Below, in pieces: positions 1 to 13,400 of a stretch of DNA of 64,000 bases. The notes below the pieces were generated by a model that was not told the origin of the DNA, searched no databases, and saw only the letters and a list, made by a program, of their open reading frames with translations. The translations under genes and the position numbers were made by a program. Within the stretch, counting starts at the first letter, position 1. Each line of letters starts with the position of its first letter. Location of the stretch: NCBI GenBank assembly GCA_009760855.2, contig WPIO01000006.1, positions 4,420,001 to 4,484,000 on the forward strand. Reading direction: 5' to 3'. The stretch comes from Cristatella mucedo (Eukaryota > Bryozoa > Phylactolaemata > Cristatellidae).

Positions 1-1182
1 CTTTGCCATTCCCGCTACCGCATGCGTAGGCCGTGATCCGACTAGCATGCGATCAATAAGCAATTTTATTGAATCACAGGGAATGAAATGGAGCGGATGC
101 TGGTAGCCAAAGTGAAATTGGGCTCGGAGGGAGGGCATTCGAGGGTACCTAAGTTGGCTTGACGTAAAGCCTCTTGGGTTAATGGCAACTAAGGAGTTGT
201 CAATATGTCTGACATTCAGTACGACCACTACCGCGTATGCGTACCTATATGTGAACATGCGTATCAGACTATTTATGTTTGTGTCTCTATCCGTCACTCC
301 ACAAAACCACGAAGGAGTTACGCTGCTGAGTTGCCCAAGTGCGCTCAACGCCTGAGCGACCTATGCTGCCAAGACAGTGGCCAAAAAAAATTTATTTAGC
401 CAAATAAAGAGATAGTGAGAAGCAGCTGTAAGACCTGCTGAGGAAGGAAGTAGCTCAGACGGACGTTGCAGCAACAAATGGACGGATGCCCCCATTGCCA
501 GCAGCAGGAGAAATGCTGTTGCCTACCATCACTTCTAGAAAAATTACCTTATATATAATTCATTTACCTTAGTCGAGCAGCGGCAGCGCACAAGTCTCAG
601 TCACAGACTCAGTCACTAACTTTTTTTTTTATCCTGTGAGGAGGACCTCATGGTGCGAAGAGGCTAAAAATGGCTCCGCCGCGGCAGCTTGACTTGGTAA
701 TACGAGGGAATCCAAGGCCCGCGAGGGCCTTTTAAGCTCGCAGTATACCTTTACTTTGGATTCGCTGATTGATTCGGAGCTACTGTGGCTTCCAAACCAG
801 CTGCTCAAGCAGCGACGGTAACGCGCAATTGAGCTTCTTAAATTTGAAGACCATCGTATGCAATCGTCCGTTTCCTAAAGTCAGCCATCAACCGCGTAGC
901 AGTTGCGAAGACTGCACTGCTCTAATGCGTCCCCGGTAAATAGGATTACACAAATGACCTCGTTTGGAGTGAGCGTTCTTCGTACCTAGTAGATGGTTGT
1001 ATTTCCCTCTGTCAATGCACTATACTTATCCTTGGCTCGTACTTTATCCGACGCACAAATATCGATAGCAATGGATAACCATCACGTAAATCGTTGCGCA
1101 TTCAGTTGAGAAGTTTCAGCAGTAACTTGCAGCTTGTTTGTAGCATTGGTAGGCAAAAAAGTTTGACACTGTTTAGGTGCAG
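1..1182. other. Upstream intron sequence, nothing recognised
   Basis: This stretch precedes the first transporter exon visible here. I looked for the TM1/TM2 part of an SLC6 protein (a WRFPY-like motif, or the NGGG and GQ motifs) on the + strand and did not find it, so the 5' exons lie outside the window. It is probably intron. The only open frame (205-399, 64 codons) has no recognisable motif. Confidence 0.5.
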
Positions 1183-1402
1183 GATTCGGCATTTGCCTGA
1201 TCGGCTTCTACGTCGCTGTCTACTATAACACCCTGATGGCATGGGCGCTGTACTACATGGTCTCCTCTATGAGAATGGAAGTGCCTTGGAAGAGTTGCAA
1301 CAACAGCTGGAATACACCCGACTGTGTGTCCTTTGAGGATTCGGTAATGAATAGTACAGTGGCAGGAAACCGATCTGTCCTGGGGGCGCAGGAGTTTTTC
1401 AA
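1183..1402 (+). CDS. SerT: SerT exon: TM3 and extracellular loop 2
   Basis: Acceptor TGCAG at 1178-1182 and donor AAGTGAGT with the exon ending at 1402 (220 bp; the first 2 bases complete a split codon and the last 2 carry over). It codes TM3 (the YYNT...MAWALYY region) and EL2. EL2 keeps the paired cysteines of [10 protein letters not shown], the conserved disulfide loop of SLC6 transporters. Sequons NNS, NST and NRS suggest N-glycosylation. An earlier GT at 1344 would break the frame with the next exon. The GT at 1403 gives AA+T = Asn and restores ...[12 protein letters not shown], so it was chosen. Confidence 0.9.
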
Positions 1403-4400
1403 GTGAGTATTGCAATGCTGCGGACGATTCTCACGCAATCCACGCATTGCGTCCCTCTCCGAAGAATTTAATATCCACTCAGCATCACTGGCCGGATACT
1501 AGATTTAATTGAATTAAAAAAATAATAATAATAAAAACTCTGAATAGCCCCCTCGGAGAACTGAATCTTTCTTTAGGCATTTTACAGGTGCTACTTATAA
1601 GTAATTACCAAATGTTTGGTGGTAAAATCCGAAAGCAGCAGGCATAGTGTGAGCAAGTACATGCACACGAATGACGAATCTTAAAGACCTGCCAAATGCT
1701 ATAACAAACAGGTGCATTTTAAGCTTCTTTTTAAATGTCGTCATGTCAGGGGACGTTGTGACGCTAGTCACAAGTGAGTTCCAGGCTTTGGGAGCATACG
1801 AACGAATGGCATAGTCTCCAGCGGGTTTGAGGTCTGAATGAGGTATGGCTAAACTATTCGAGTCAAATCAGCGAGTTTTACGATTCTTCGCCTGATGAGG
1901 AAGTAGTTCTCATAGGTAAGCTGGAGCCAGAGAATGAAGGCACCTACAAGTGAGTGACAGAACCTTCAAGTCAATGTGCTGCATGATTGGGAGCCAGTGC
2001 AGGTCGGAGATAAATGGAGTCATGTTGCAACTCGGACGCTTACGAAAAATGAGCCTGACTGCAGAGTTTTGCATTAACTGTTAACACATGTTTGCACAGG
2101 CCGGTAGTCTAGAAAGAAATGAGGTACACAAGTCGAGATGGGATGTCACAAATGCAAGGACCAATTTAGATGTCGTTTCTTTGCCTATAAAAGCCCGCAT
2201 TTTAGCAATTTTATGTTTCTAAAATTAGGCAGACTTGTCTGTGGAGTTGATGTGATCGTCTAATAAAAGGTCGCTTTGAAACACGACACCTATAATACAT
2301 GGAGATTCAACAGGAGATGTGCTGGTGGAGCCAATTTTGAGCGTCACCTTTCCAATTTCTATTTGGAATGGCACTAGCGTGGTGAAAAGCGACGCCAGTG
2401 TATGTAAGCTTTTAAGGAATATTAGATTGGTGCAAGGATATGCGAGATGTGTGACAGCGAAAGATCCGAGATGAGAGCACCGTCTCCGAGCAATGCTAGA
2501 GGGGCTCTACGCACTGTACGACAAGGTTTCTGGATCGTGCCAAAATCAAAGTTTGCACTCAAGCACCCACAAACTTTAAACGCATTGGGCAGTCATATTG
2601 AATATTTCATTACCGTTTTTATTTGAAGAGCTTTAGTAAAAGTAGATGACATTGCGTTTACTTGCAATACAAAATATTTGGGCTTCTTGGTAAAATATGC
2701 CTCAAATGTGAATGAACTGTTGGAGACCCAAATCGTTTGTACTACAGGTGTGCATGATAAATTCATTAACATACGCAAGCAAAAATATGACCTGGATTTA
2801 TGGGACAAAGTGAAATATAAAGTGAAATATTAAGCTAACTTAATGATAATGTTGTAACAAAATCACGCTCGCAAGAGATGCCTGCTTCGTCAAAAAAGTT
2901 GGAAATTAATATGTGACCGCAAATTATCGTTAAAGAGTCAGCATTTCACTCACCCCGTTTAAACAGCTATGGCTTAGGGGAGGTGGCTGGTGGGGTGTGT
3001 GGCTACCTTAGTCTGGCTTAAGAGTCGGGGCTAAGCTGCCCAATTAAAGTTACAATCTTTCAACCCCTTGATGCGCAAATACCCCCTCGCACCCCTCGGA
3101 GGCAAACAGTCCTTTCCAGGTGACCACCTGGTATCCAGGTCGAAGCAAATAGGCTCAAATTGAAGTCATTCAGCCTTTTTGGATGAAACGACTTCGAAAT
3201 GGAACTTCAGATTGTTAAAAAAAATAAAAAGTTAGCCGATTCAGAAACCTTATTTATGCACTGGCACAAGAGCCTTCGCGTCAATCACCGCCGCTCGCAG
3301 TGGTCAATATAGCATCGCCCAGTGCAGGGCTCGAACCCAATGCACGGGTCATGAAGAGCGAGCACCTTACCTCCGGGATAGCACCCGGGGGCCATTGAAG
3401 TTCGTGCTCGCATTTCTTTTAGATGGATCCGCCTAAGAACGCTTCCTCTAGCCTCCTGCTCTCCGAGCTCCGGGTCTTTCAAAATAAGAAACGAGTTCCT
3501 TTTCTAGGCGATCGACGATCCTCTTTGGTCGGCGCCCCATCAGCAAGAAATCTCGTACAGCTATTTCCTTTCAAGAAAGGCTGCACATAGTTTTAGATGG
3601 GTTACGCAAATCTGCTGGATAGTTAACCTCCGAGATGCAGCTTCAGGCTGCACAAATTAAGATTCGCTGTCTCTTTCTATGGCGCTTATGAAGGCTCCAG
3701 CGACGCTCTTTTTGGTTTTTCATTTTGAAATTTAAAAAAATGGGACGTGGCTAGTTGTTCACTGAGTGATTGAATAGCCCATTCTCTCTACGGGTCTCCT
3801 TTTGCTCTAAAACTCAAAAATTGCTTCAAGAAATAACCCTCGTTTCTTTTAAAAAGAAGCTGCAGTTTGTTTTTTGACAGGGAGGCTGAAGAGGCCCTGC
3901 GGACGGCCGGCCGGCCTTTAGCAGCAAAGATTCACTGCTTGTCGTCAAGAAGGAGAGGTACAAGAAGCCTTGGAGGGTGCTGAATAGGCATCGCACCCGG
4001 TACCACCCGCTACAGACAACACCGGTTTCAAGCTCCTCTCTTGGGGTTAACCCTCATGTCAAGGCGTTGCTAGACAGCGGAACATTTTATTCTTTTTGAT
4101 AAGCTCTGAGGGCTGCTAGAAAGTGACTGCAAAACCATACTAGCCGTAGCTACTCACCGAAAGAGGTTAAAGTTTGGGCAGGTCATTTGTGGTTGCTCTC
4201 ACTAGGGATCGCGGCTACGGCAAATGAGCGGAGGTATCCAATAAGGTCTTCTCATTTCCGGAAAAGACCGACGTCCTCTAGCATAGGCTGATTTTCACCG
4301 CGATTACAGGGATTTGACTACGTGACTTTAACAAAAATTTGCCACGATTCTAAAAGCAATTTAGTACATAGAATTACACTGTATATGTATGATTATACTG

Positions 4401-7400
4401 CTGCTCTGGAATCATGTCGGTCGGCGTCACATATTTCAGGTAGTTCATCCAGAGGAGGTTGCACATTTTTTGACGGAGGTAAAAAAGCATATAGACCTGC
4501 CCGCATTGGGTGCACAGGTACATTATCGTTTTTAAGTGGCAACATTGAATGTTCTTTTTTATAGGAATTACACTCTGCATTTGGTAAATCTTTTTAGACG
4601 GCTTTGGTGCTTGCCAGCACGTCTCACGGCAATCTTTCGCCGTGCTGCGCCCCGCTATGTAATGCAATGTAATGCATCTCCGTCTGTAACTCCAAAAAGC
4701 CATACGGACCACGTGAGTGTTACGCAGGAGAGTTTTGTATAGGGCACTCGTAGCGTAGGCGGCTTTCGGTACGCATTCGTAAGCCAACAGACTTCGTCTC
4801 ACGCAACGAAGAGAAAGTGGAAAACATAGCAGAGTCAGGAGAGCAGTTGAGGTAGTGAGTAGCATGAAAGTAGCAGCTCAGGACCGCTGAAAGGGATGAG
4901 CCATAGTCGGCAGTAGGAGACTTGTTGTCGTTGCGTAAGAATTGTGCAAGCGAGCTCCACAGTCTAGGACTTTCAGAGATAATCCAAATAATGGTTCAAA
5001 TGTATTTTTACTGTACCTAAAAAGGCTTCTGGGTGGCGAGCCTTCGGCTTGCAGCGAAACATTTTCCAAAATAATTTTGGTTGTGAATCTGACAGTCAAC
5101 GTGATCAGTTACAATTCAATAACAGACCAAAAACTATTTTTTAGATTAGCTAGTAAGTTTACGGGTAGAAGTGTCCTTGGCCAATACATGTCAACGTCGA
5201 GATTGGAAACACTTCGTGTAGAAGTTCTGGTTAAACACTTAGCTGCACACGATTAAAATTGTTGCCAAACGATCCTAGTATATTGCGCGAGCTTGAGCTG
5301 TGGGGAAATTAAGCGGAAATCAAATCGGTACTATAAATCAGTGGTAAACGGTGATAGCCATTTACATTCGTTTGCAGTAGCCATTTACATTCGTTTGCAG
5401 TCGTGCATTGCTGGAGATTCACCGGTCTCGTGGCTTGCAAGACGTCGGCTCCATAAAGTGGTCGATTGCCTTGTGCCTACTAGTCGTTTTCATCATCGTG
5501 TACTTTTCGCTGTGGAAAGGAATCAAGAGCTCTGGAAAGGTAGCGAGTGACTTTATCCTAGAACGCGGCGAAGCGCCAATGAGATCAGGGCTCAGACTGA
5601 GCCCGAAGCCATTTCATATGGTGCAGCGCCAATGAGCTGAGGCCCAGGGTTCAGGCTGAGCACGTAGCGATTTCATACGGTGCACGAAAAAAGCGCATGC
5701 CAGCGACTAATACAGCTGCTTCTGCTGCGACGACGATGACGGTGCTTGAAGCGACTCGATCTTACTTGCGCACCAAATGCATGCTATATTTCAGGCAGTA
5801 TGGGTGACTGCTATTTTGCCATACGTCGTTCTCTTCATACTCCTGGTGCGTGGCGTGATGCTCGAGGGTGCCGTGGATGGCATCGTATACTTTCTGAAGC
5901 CAGAGTGGGAGAAGATACTTAATGTGGAGGTACGTGCGATCGCCGTCAAATTTATTAGGTCTCGAATGTCTGGGCAGCTAGGAGTGGTTTTACAGACTCA
6001 AAATGTCCGCTGCGAATCAGGTAGCGAGTAGCTGGCTTCGGCGATCTTCACTTTTGAGAACTCTGTTGAATCATGTCATAAGTAGGTCTGTAGAAATTCT
6101 TACACTGCAAGGAAGTCTGGAATGCCGAAAAGCACGTTGGTATTTTTTATTATTCGGCATTACAAGGTTGTGAATGCACCTTCTCAAAATATTCGGGTTG
6201 TGGTTCAGTTTCAGAATATATTTGAAAATCCGCCTGTCTTTTCATTTTCGCAATTCTGAAGTTTCCTACATGGTGACATGCGTAATACAATAATTCCAGT
6301 TGTGACTTTGTGATATAAAACTTAAAAAACCCTTTCTTAAAAATCAAGTTATTGAAGAATCAAGATCGTATAGAACTCATTATCAAACTTGATGGCAGAC
6401 CCTCTTGCATAGTAAGCAGAACAACTCTTATAATTTTTAACCATATGAGCCAAACAGCAATAAGCATCCGAAGAGCCTTCATCAAATAATTATTTTCAAG
6501 GCTTTACTCTGGATCAGATCTTGGCGATTTAAAATAGCCTCATAAAGCTGTTTTGACAGTGGAATGACATGCTTCGGTAGTGGCTATCGCATTTATTTTC
6601 AACCTCAGTTGTCAGATTCTTTAATTGTTGATCTTGGGTAGTCAACAAATGAAGAGGCGCTACTCTGTAGGTTTGGATTGCTGCTGCAGCCCAGACGTTT
6701 TTCTCACTTGGGCCGGGCTTCGGAGTATTGTTAGCGCTCTCCAGCTACAACAAGTTCCATAATAACTGCTACAGGTGAGTACTCCTACAGGTGAGTACGG
6801 ATTCACCAGCCGCGATAAAAACAGCAACCGATGATTCGGCTTCCTTATCGACGTATTACTTCTTAGCATTTATTTTCATCTTTGAAGTTCCTGTGCCCAA
6901 AAACGTTCCCACTAAAAACTCAGTTGCTAAATAATTAAAATTTAATTTTGTCAACCGAAAGCATGCATCAAGCGAATGAGAGGTAGCAATATTATTTCCA
7001 ACATACGTCGTAAAGATTTTAAACTCGTGAACACCACATATCTGTAAGCGCTCGCTCAGAGAAATGTGTTTCCGTCTGTAACTTTGCAAAGCCGCAGAGA
7101 CTAAGTGAGTATTCCGCAAGAGAGCTATCTTTAGCGAACGTCAAGCCTCATCCGAATTTATTGCGCATGCGGTAACCAACAGACTTCACATCGAGCAAAA
7201 AGGAAAAAGTGACAAGCAAAGCTGAGTCAGGAGAGTGATTTATGAAGTGAGTAGCATGGAAGTAACCATTCAGAACGGCTGAATGGAATACCCCACAATC
7301 GGCAGCATGAGAAAAAATTTGGCTGCAAAAGAATTGCCAAAGTGATTTCTACCGTCTGGATACTATATGCTTTAAAAATTTGGCAGCAGCGATAATTGAC

Positions 7401-10400
7401 GCCACCAGAGGAAATCAAAGACTGCCCACTGGATGCAAAGTCATAACGCACGATCGTCTAAAACAGAATCTGCAGCAGTCTCAATATTGACTTACGTGGA
7501 CGGCATATGTCGATTCGGAAAAAAAGTGATGAACAAGCAAGGTTAGATTTCTGCTTCGTTGCCATGTCTAGCAAGGTGTTTAAAGCCGGCATTTTTCAAG
7601 CGATTGTCTACGTTCTCAAGCTGACCAAGCGTTTGCAAACACAAAGATCAGTATTTGATCCAGCACTCAGATTTATACATCCCTAATAAAGCAAAAAGAA
7701 AACAACAGTGCTAGAGAGAAAGAAAAGAATTACTAAGCCCTCAGGACTAAGTCCTCAGGAATTGAAACCTAGACTTCCAAAGTAAGAGTCAAGGGTCGCT
7801 GGGAACTCCTCCGTTTTGACAGGTAAGCATCTTCTGAGCTCTGTTGCGCAGATTTATAATCCTTCTGTCGCTGAGATGTTTCTTCAGCAATTGAGACAAA
7901 CTCATTATTCTTAGCCTTTATTAGTGCGAACCAGAAAATTGAAGGTTGTTCAAAAATACCGTCATCTGGCTCAAATAGCACACTGCGTCTTCAACTATGA
8001 AAAAAAGTAGCAATACGCTATATTGCTTAAATGAACAAACTATATATAGGGGCTTATTCAATAGCCTCATTTCTATAGGGAAGAAGAGCCGCGTCTGCTT
8101 TCTGCCTCCCCTCCGATTGCAGTAAAGAATGGGCAGTAAAGAGCGGTCTGCTGCGAGCCAGCGACCCCGCTGGCGAAGTGGTAGTGCCTTAAACCCGGGC
8201 TAAGGCTAATTCACCAAAAGGTGGAGGTCGGCTTATTACGTAGCTTCATTTATATGGCAATTATAAAATATTAGCTGATTAAATGGCCTCATTTTGTTAT
8301 TAGCAAAAAAGAGCCTTAACGGCTCTCACTACCGCTTGCAATTGGCATTAAAATATCTCCCAACCTCAGGATTCGAACTCACGACCTCGGTAGAGAAGAC
8401 CGAGCACCTAAGCGGCTGTGATCAAACTTGCTGTGGTAAATAAAGCATTGATTAATGCAGTTCTTAAATCATTCACTCGGGTCTTAAAAGTACGGGCATA
8501 TTACGCCTGTGTATATATAGCCGGTTTAGCCCATTAGTAAAGGTGCTCGCCTGACCAAGGTTCGGCCGAGGTCGTGGGCTCAAGCCACGTGGCATATTTG
8601 AATCCCTTGAATATAAATTAAGTTATCTAGGTGCAATATAAATTAATTATATTTATATAAAGAGTACACAAACACATGGACACAAATATATATTTATTAC
8701 GTAGCACTTGTACTCACGAGCTTGGCAAAAAGAGTGCTATTAAGCCTTCTAAATGCCAAAATAAAGCCGAAAAGCAATAATAGTCTTGAAAAATATAGTG
8801 TACGGGGGTAATAGAATGCTGAGACATTTTGCATTAGACTGTTCCTAGTACCAATAGCTCTAGTAAAAGTTTTTCAAAGTACCCCACAGTCTTGCAGACG
8901 ATCAGAACACTAGACTTTGCTAGAAGGCTGAAAATCTCGAAGTCTACATCCAAGAAGGTCACTAATATAATAATAATAATAATAATAATATTGCACATGA
9001 TAAAGCGCCCTCAGAGAACTTAATCTCTTTCTAGGCGCTTTACATTTGCTGCAAAGTGATACGCAATAGAATAGTAAGTAAAATCATGCTTGAAAAACAA
9101 ACAAAATGAATAACATGGTTAGGGGTTACATGCACTGGGTCAGCATGCAAATGTGGTTAGTGGCAGCATGAACAGTGTCAGCACGCATAAGCACATCGAG
9201 GACGAATCACAAGGACCCACTAAATGCTGTCCTAAATAGGTATGTTTTTAAGTTTCTTTTAAATGTGGTCAGGTCAGGGGATGTTCTGATGCAGGTCGGG
9301 AGGGAGTTCCAGGCTGTGGGAGCATACGAGCTAAATGCACGGTCTCCAAAGGATTTAAGGTTTGTACGAGGTATTTCTAGACTGTTGGATTCCGAAAAGC
9401 GAGTGGTACGATGCTTTGCCTGATGGGGTAGTATCTCTGAAAGATAGGCTGGAGCCATAGAATGAAGAGACCTAAAAGTGAGCGACAAAACCTTGAAGTC
9501 AATCCGTTGCTTGACTGGTAACCAGTGCAGGTCGGCGAGAAGTGGAGTAATGTGGCAACTGCGACGCTCACGACAGACAAGCCTAGCTGCAGAGTTTTGC
9601 ACCAGCTGCAATCGCCTGATCGCACATGCTAGTAGGCCAGTAAGCAGTGAGTTGCAGAAGTCGAGACTAATGACCTCGTCCCAAAGTTCATATCCCAATC
9701 AAACAAAACAACTAGTCCGCTAGACTCTATTTTCACTGTCCTCATTCTACGAGTCATTGATCTGCCGCTGCCGCGCATAAATAACACCATAAATATGTCA
9801 TTAGCCTCACGTCTTGTCCCAGCACCTTTAGAAAAAGCTGTAGTCAGGCCACTACTCAAGAAATCAACACTAAACCAAGAGAACTTAAGCAACTTCCGCC
9901 CAGTCTTTCTCCTGCCGTTCCTACAGAAGACACTGGAATGAATCTTGGCAGAACAGCTGAACTCATATATTGAAGCTTCAAACATTGCTAATAAGTTCTA
10001 GCCTGGTTTTGGAGCTAATGACTCCATGGAGTCAGCATTGCTTCGGGTGTATAACGAATTACTTAGGAACGCAAACTTAGGTAGAGTATCTCTGCTTGTT
10101 TTTATCGATCTTTCGGCAGTTTTAAATAATAGCAATCTGGAAGTCCTTCTTGAGCGCCTCTCATTTCACCTAGGCCTCACTGGCACTGTATTGTAACGGT
10201 TCAGGTCTTATCTCAATAAGAGGCTCCAGAGTATTGATGTTAGTGGACACAGATCGTCCGAGGAGCCTCTGAAATGTGGGGTACCTCAGGGATCTGTGCT
10301 TGGTCCTGTTCTTTTTACTGTTTATACTCTCTCTCTTGCCGATGTGACTGCCAAGCACAATTTAATCTTTCACTTTTATGCAGACGACACGCATTAGTAC

Positions 10401-13400
10401 CTTTGCTTTGATCCTGCTAAGCCCTCCAGCACGTCGTATTCTCTCAACTTCCTTGCTTCATGTATTATTGACATCCGCATCCGCACATGGATGGCAGCAA
10501 CATTTTAAAATTGAATAATGATAAAAACCGCTTACTATTTATGGGCAAACGAAGTGTGATTCAGAAAATGAAAAGGTTAACGCTCACAATCGGCTCCGCC
10601 AGCATATCTCCCGTTGAATCTGTGCGAAATCTAGGCGTCGTGTTCCAAACTGGCCTTTCAATAGATGACCTCATCAGCTCTAAAGTAAAGTCTGCCTAAT
10701 TTCAGCCTCATAAAATTGCTAAAGTCCGAGCTCATTTAGACGATACCACACCTAAATTGATCCATGCATTTGTGACATTCCGTCTTGACATCTGTAACTC
10801 TCTGCTTGCTGGCCTACCCGCCTGGACACTTAGGCGCTTACAGCTGGTGCAAAACTCTGCAGCTAGGCTTGCCTGCCGGGAGCTTTGCAGTTGCCACACC
10901 ACACCACTTCACACTAACCTGCACTGGCTATCAGTCAAGCAACGCACCGACTTCAAGGTATTCTCACTCCTTTTTAGGTCCCTTCATTCTTTGGCTCCAG
11001 CCTACCTATCAGGTTTACTCCCTCATCAGGCTAAGCAACATGCCACTCGTTTTCGGAATGTAAATGTTAACCTATACCTCGTACAAACCTCAAATCCGTT
11101 GGAGATTGTGCCTTCGTATGATCCCAAAGCCTGGAAATCACTCCTGACTTGTGACATGGCATCTCCTGACTTTTCCACATTAAAAAAGAAACTAAAAATG
11201 CATATGTTTATAACATCATTTAGTGGGTCCCTATGATTCATCCTTTATACGTGCTAACACTGTGCGTGCTACCACTAATTATACTTGCATGCTGACCATA
11301 TGCATGTCAGCACTAACCATTTTATTCTTTTTTCTTTTTGAGCATGCAACCACAAAACTTTCGATCATGCTTCTTTGGCAGTAAATATAAAGTTCATACA
11401 AAGAGATTTACTTCTCTGAACTGGCTATATTAAATGTATTATTACTGCTATCCTATCAGAATTTATTAGAGACTGTCTGGTTCCGCGATTATTGTCAGCA
11501 TTAACAGATGCTCATTAAAGAGTTACAATTACATTTCAAGACCAATCTGGGTTTCTGGACGGTGGACTGCATCGGCCAGATACAATCTCGTTGCTCTCTC
11601 CTGATGGCCGATTAAAAGGTATTCCATGAATAGCGAATGTGCACCGACGGCACACAGCTCATGTATTTACCCGGTATAAAAGACTCGAGAGCGAAATAAA
11701 CTATTTAAGGGTGCCATGTCTATAGCCAGAGCATAGATGTAAGCAAAAGCAATAAGTAAGGCATAGTCGCTGTCCGTTCAATCGGCCGTGATTTGCACTT
11801 AATCTAAATCAGAGACTTAAACTAACGAAAGAAAACTTGTCCGTACCCGAAAAAGAATTATCTTTAGCTTGGCACGTTTTTCAAATATAGAGAGGGATTG
11901 TGCTCCGAAGAGTGGTACATGCTGGAAAACCGCGTGGGTTCATATTTTCTAAAGGACCGAGGGTTTCTGACGGTGTCAACCAAAGGTTGTCAGGCGTCGT
12001 GAAATGGTGCTTTGTCAATCGATAGAATATAGTTTTTTTCATGTATTTGTCAAGTAAATGCTAATCTGAAATTCCGCATTTTACCGTGCATGATCGCCCT
12101 CTGTGTATAAGCACCATTGTTTGAACAAATACATTTTTTGGAAATTTCTTTTTTCAAAAACTAAATGAACTGAAAAATACCAAGACTCATAATAATCCCT
12201 CATGTCACTATCACCATTCTCAGCATCAGCAAAAGCGACTATACCCCTCCATCTTCCTCTCTCATATCAAAGGATTAAAACTTGGTGGACACTTTGTTAT
12301 CTTCCTTGTCGTCGCCACTCTCTTTAGAAACTGCATCATCTTCCGTGCCATCCATTGCAATGCCACACTTCTTGGAACTTCTCCATAAACATGTTTATCA
12401 AACACATTTTGGTAACCGGCTAGTTTTTGCTTCGTGGCATTCAAACCAGATACTGTGTTTAGAGCAATGTTAAAGCAAAAAAAATGATCTCCCACTTATA
12501 AGCCCCCTCTCCAGTATATGACCTCGAATTTTGGAAAAAGTTTGCCTATATACCATAAAATACGGTATGTACCAATAATATAAATTAATCAAGATTTTTT
12601 TGAAAAAATTCACCTTTTTGTCGTGATATGTACTAGGGTTCATTTGCAAAATAGATTCCTAAAAGTCTCGTGTCAATCTGTACCATTGATGTCGGACTTG
12701 ACTTTAAAATTTCTGAAGCCTGTGAGTGAATCTGGGCAAGTTCATTTTAAACTTTCAGGGACGCCCTGGTGACGTCAAGCATCAACGTTCTGACAAGCCT
12801 GCTTTCAGGCCTAGTGGTGTTCTCCGTATTGGGATTTATGGCTCACAGATTAAACGTGACCGTTGACAAGGTTGCTAAAGACGGTACGAGCTCTGACCGA
12901 ACGTTTGAGCATAGTCTTAATTAAAATTGCAGTCGGCAGCAGCTAAGTCTCCTTCTAAGTCCGCAATGGCGACTTGCCGCTTAGGTCCGGGTCTCGTATT
13001 TGAAGTGTACCCAGAAGTGATTGCTCAGCTACCGGGCAGCGTTTTCTGGGCAATCATTTTCTTCCTGATGCTGATAACACTCGGACTCGACAGCACGGTA
13101 AGTGTCTCTACCTGTAACATTACTTTTAAAAAACGCTGCGCTAGATTTGCATCGTCCGGCGAATTAGAGTGCGAATTCGAAGAGGCGGAAGAGCGGCCGA
13201 GCGTTCTATAGCTGCCCACAAATGCAATCAAAGCTTGTCAAAGCACCGCTGATCGTATGAGCCACAATAGTTCATTGTAGACACGACGTGACGATCGTGG
13301 CCGATGACTTCATTGGTTAATAATTAGCATGGCAAATGAAAGCAGCTCGTGGTCAAGTTTTTCGCGTGGCTCTTTTAAATGTGCTCTAGCAAATGCATTC

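Noticed and set aside
1344-1345. GT at 1344 as donor of the TM3 exon
   Set aside because: It would end in phase 0 and break the frame with the exon at 5401. The donor at 1403 restores the known protein order.
8515-8605. Possible genuine tRNA genes at 8.5, 13.9, 20.1 and 58.9 kb
   Set aside because: Box A and B motifs are present, but there is no complete cloverleaf and the same bodies and tails recur, so these are SINEs.
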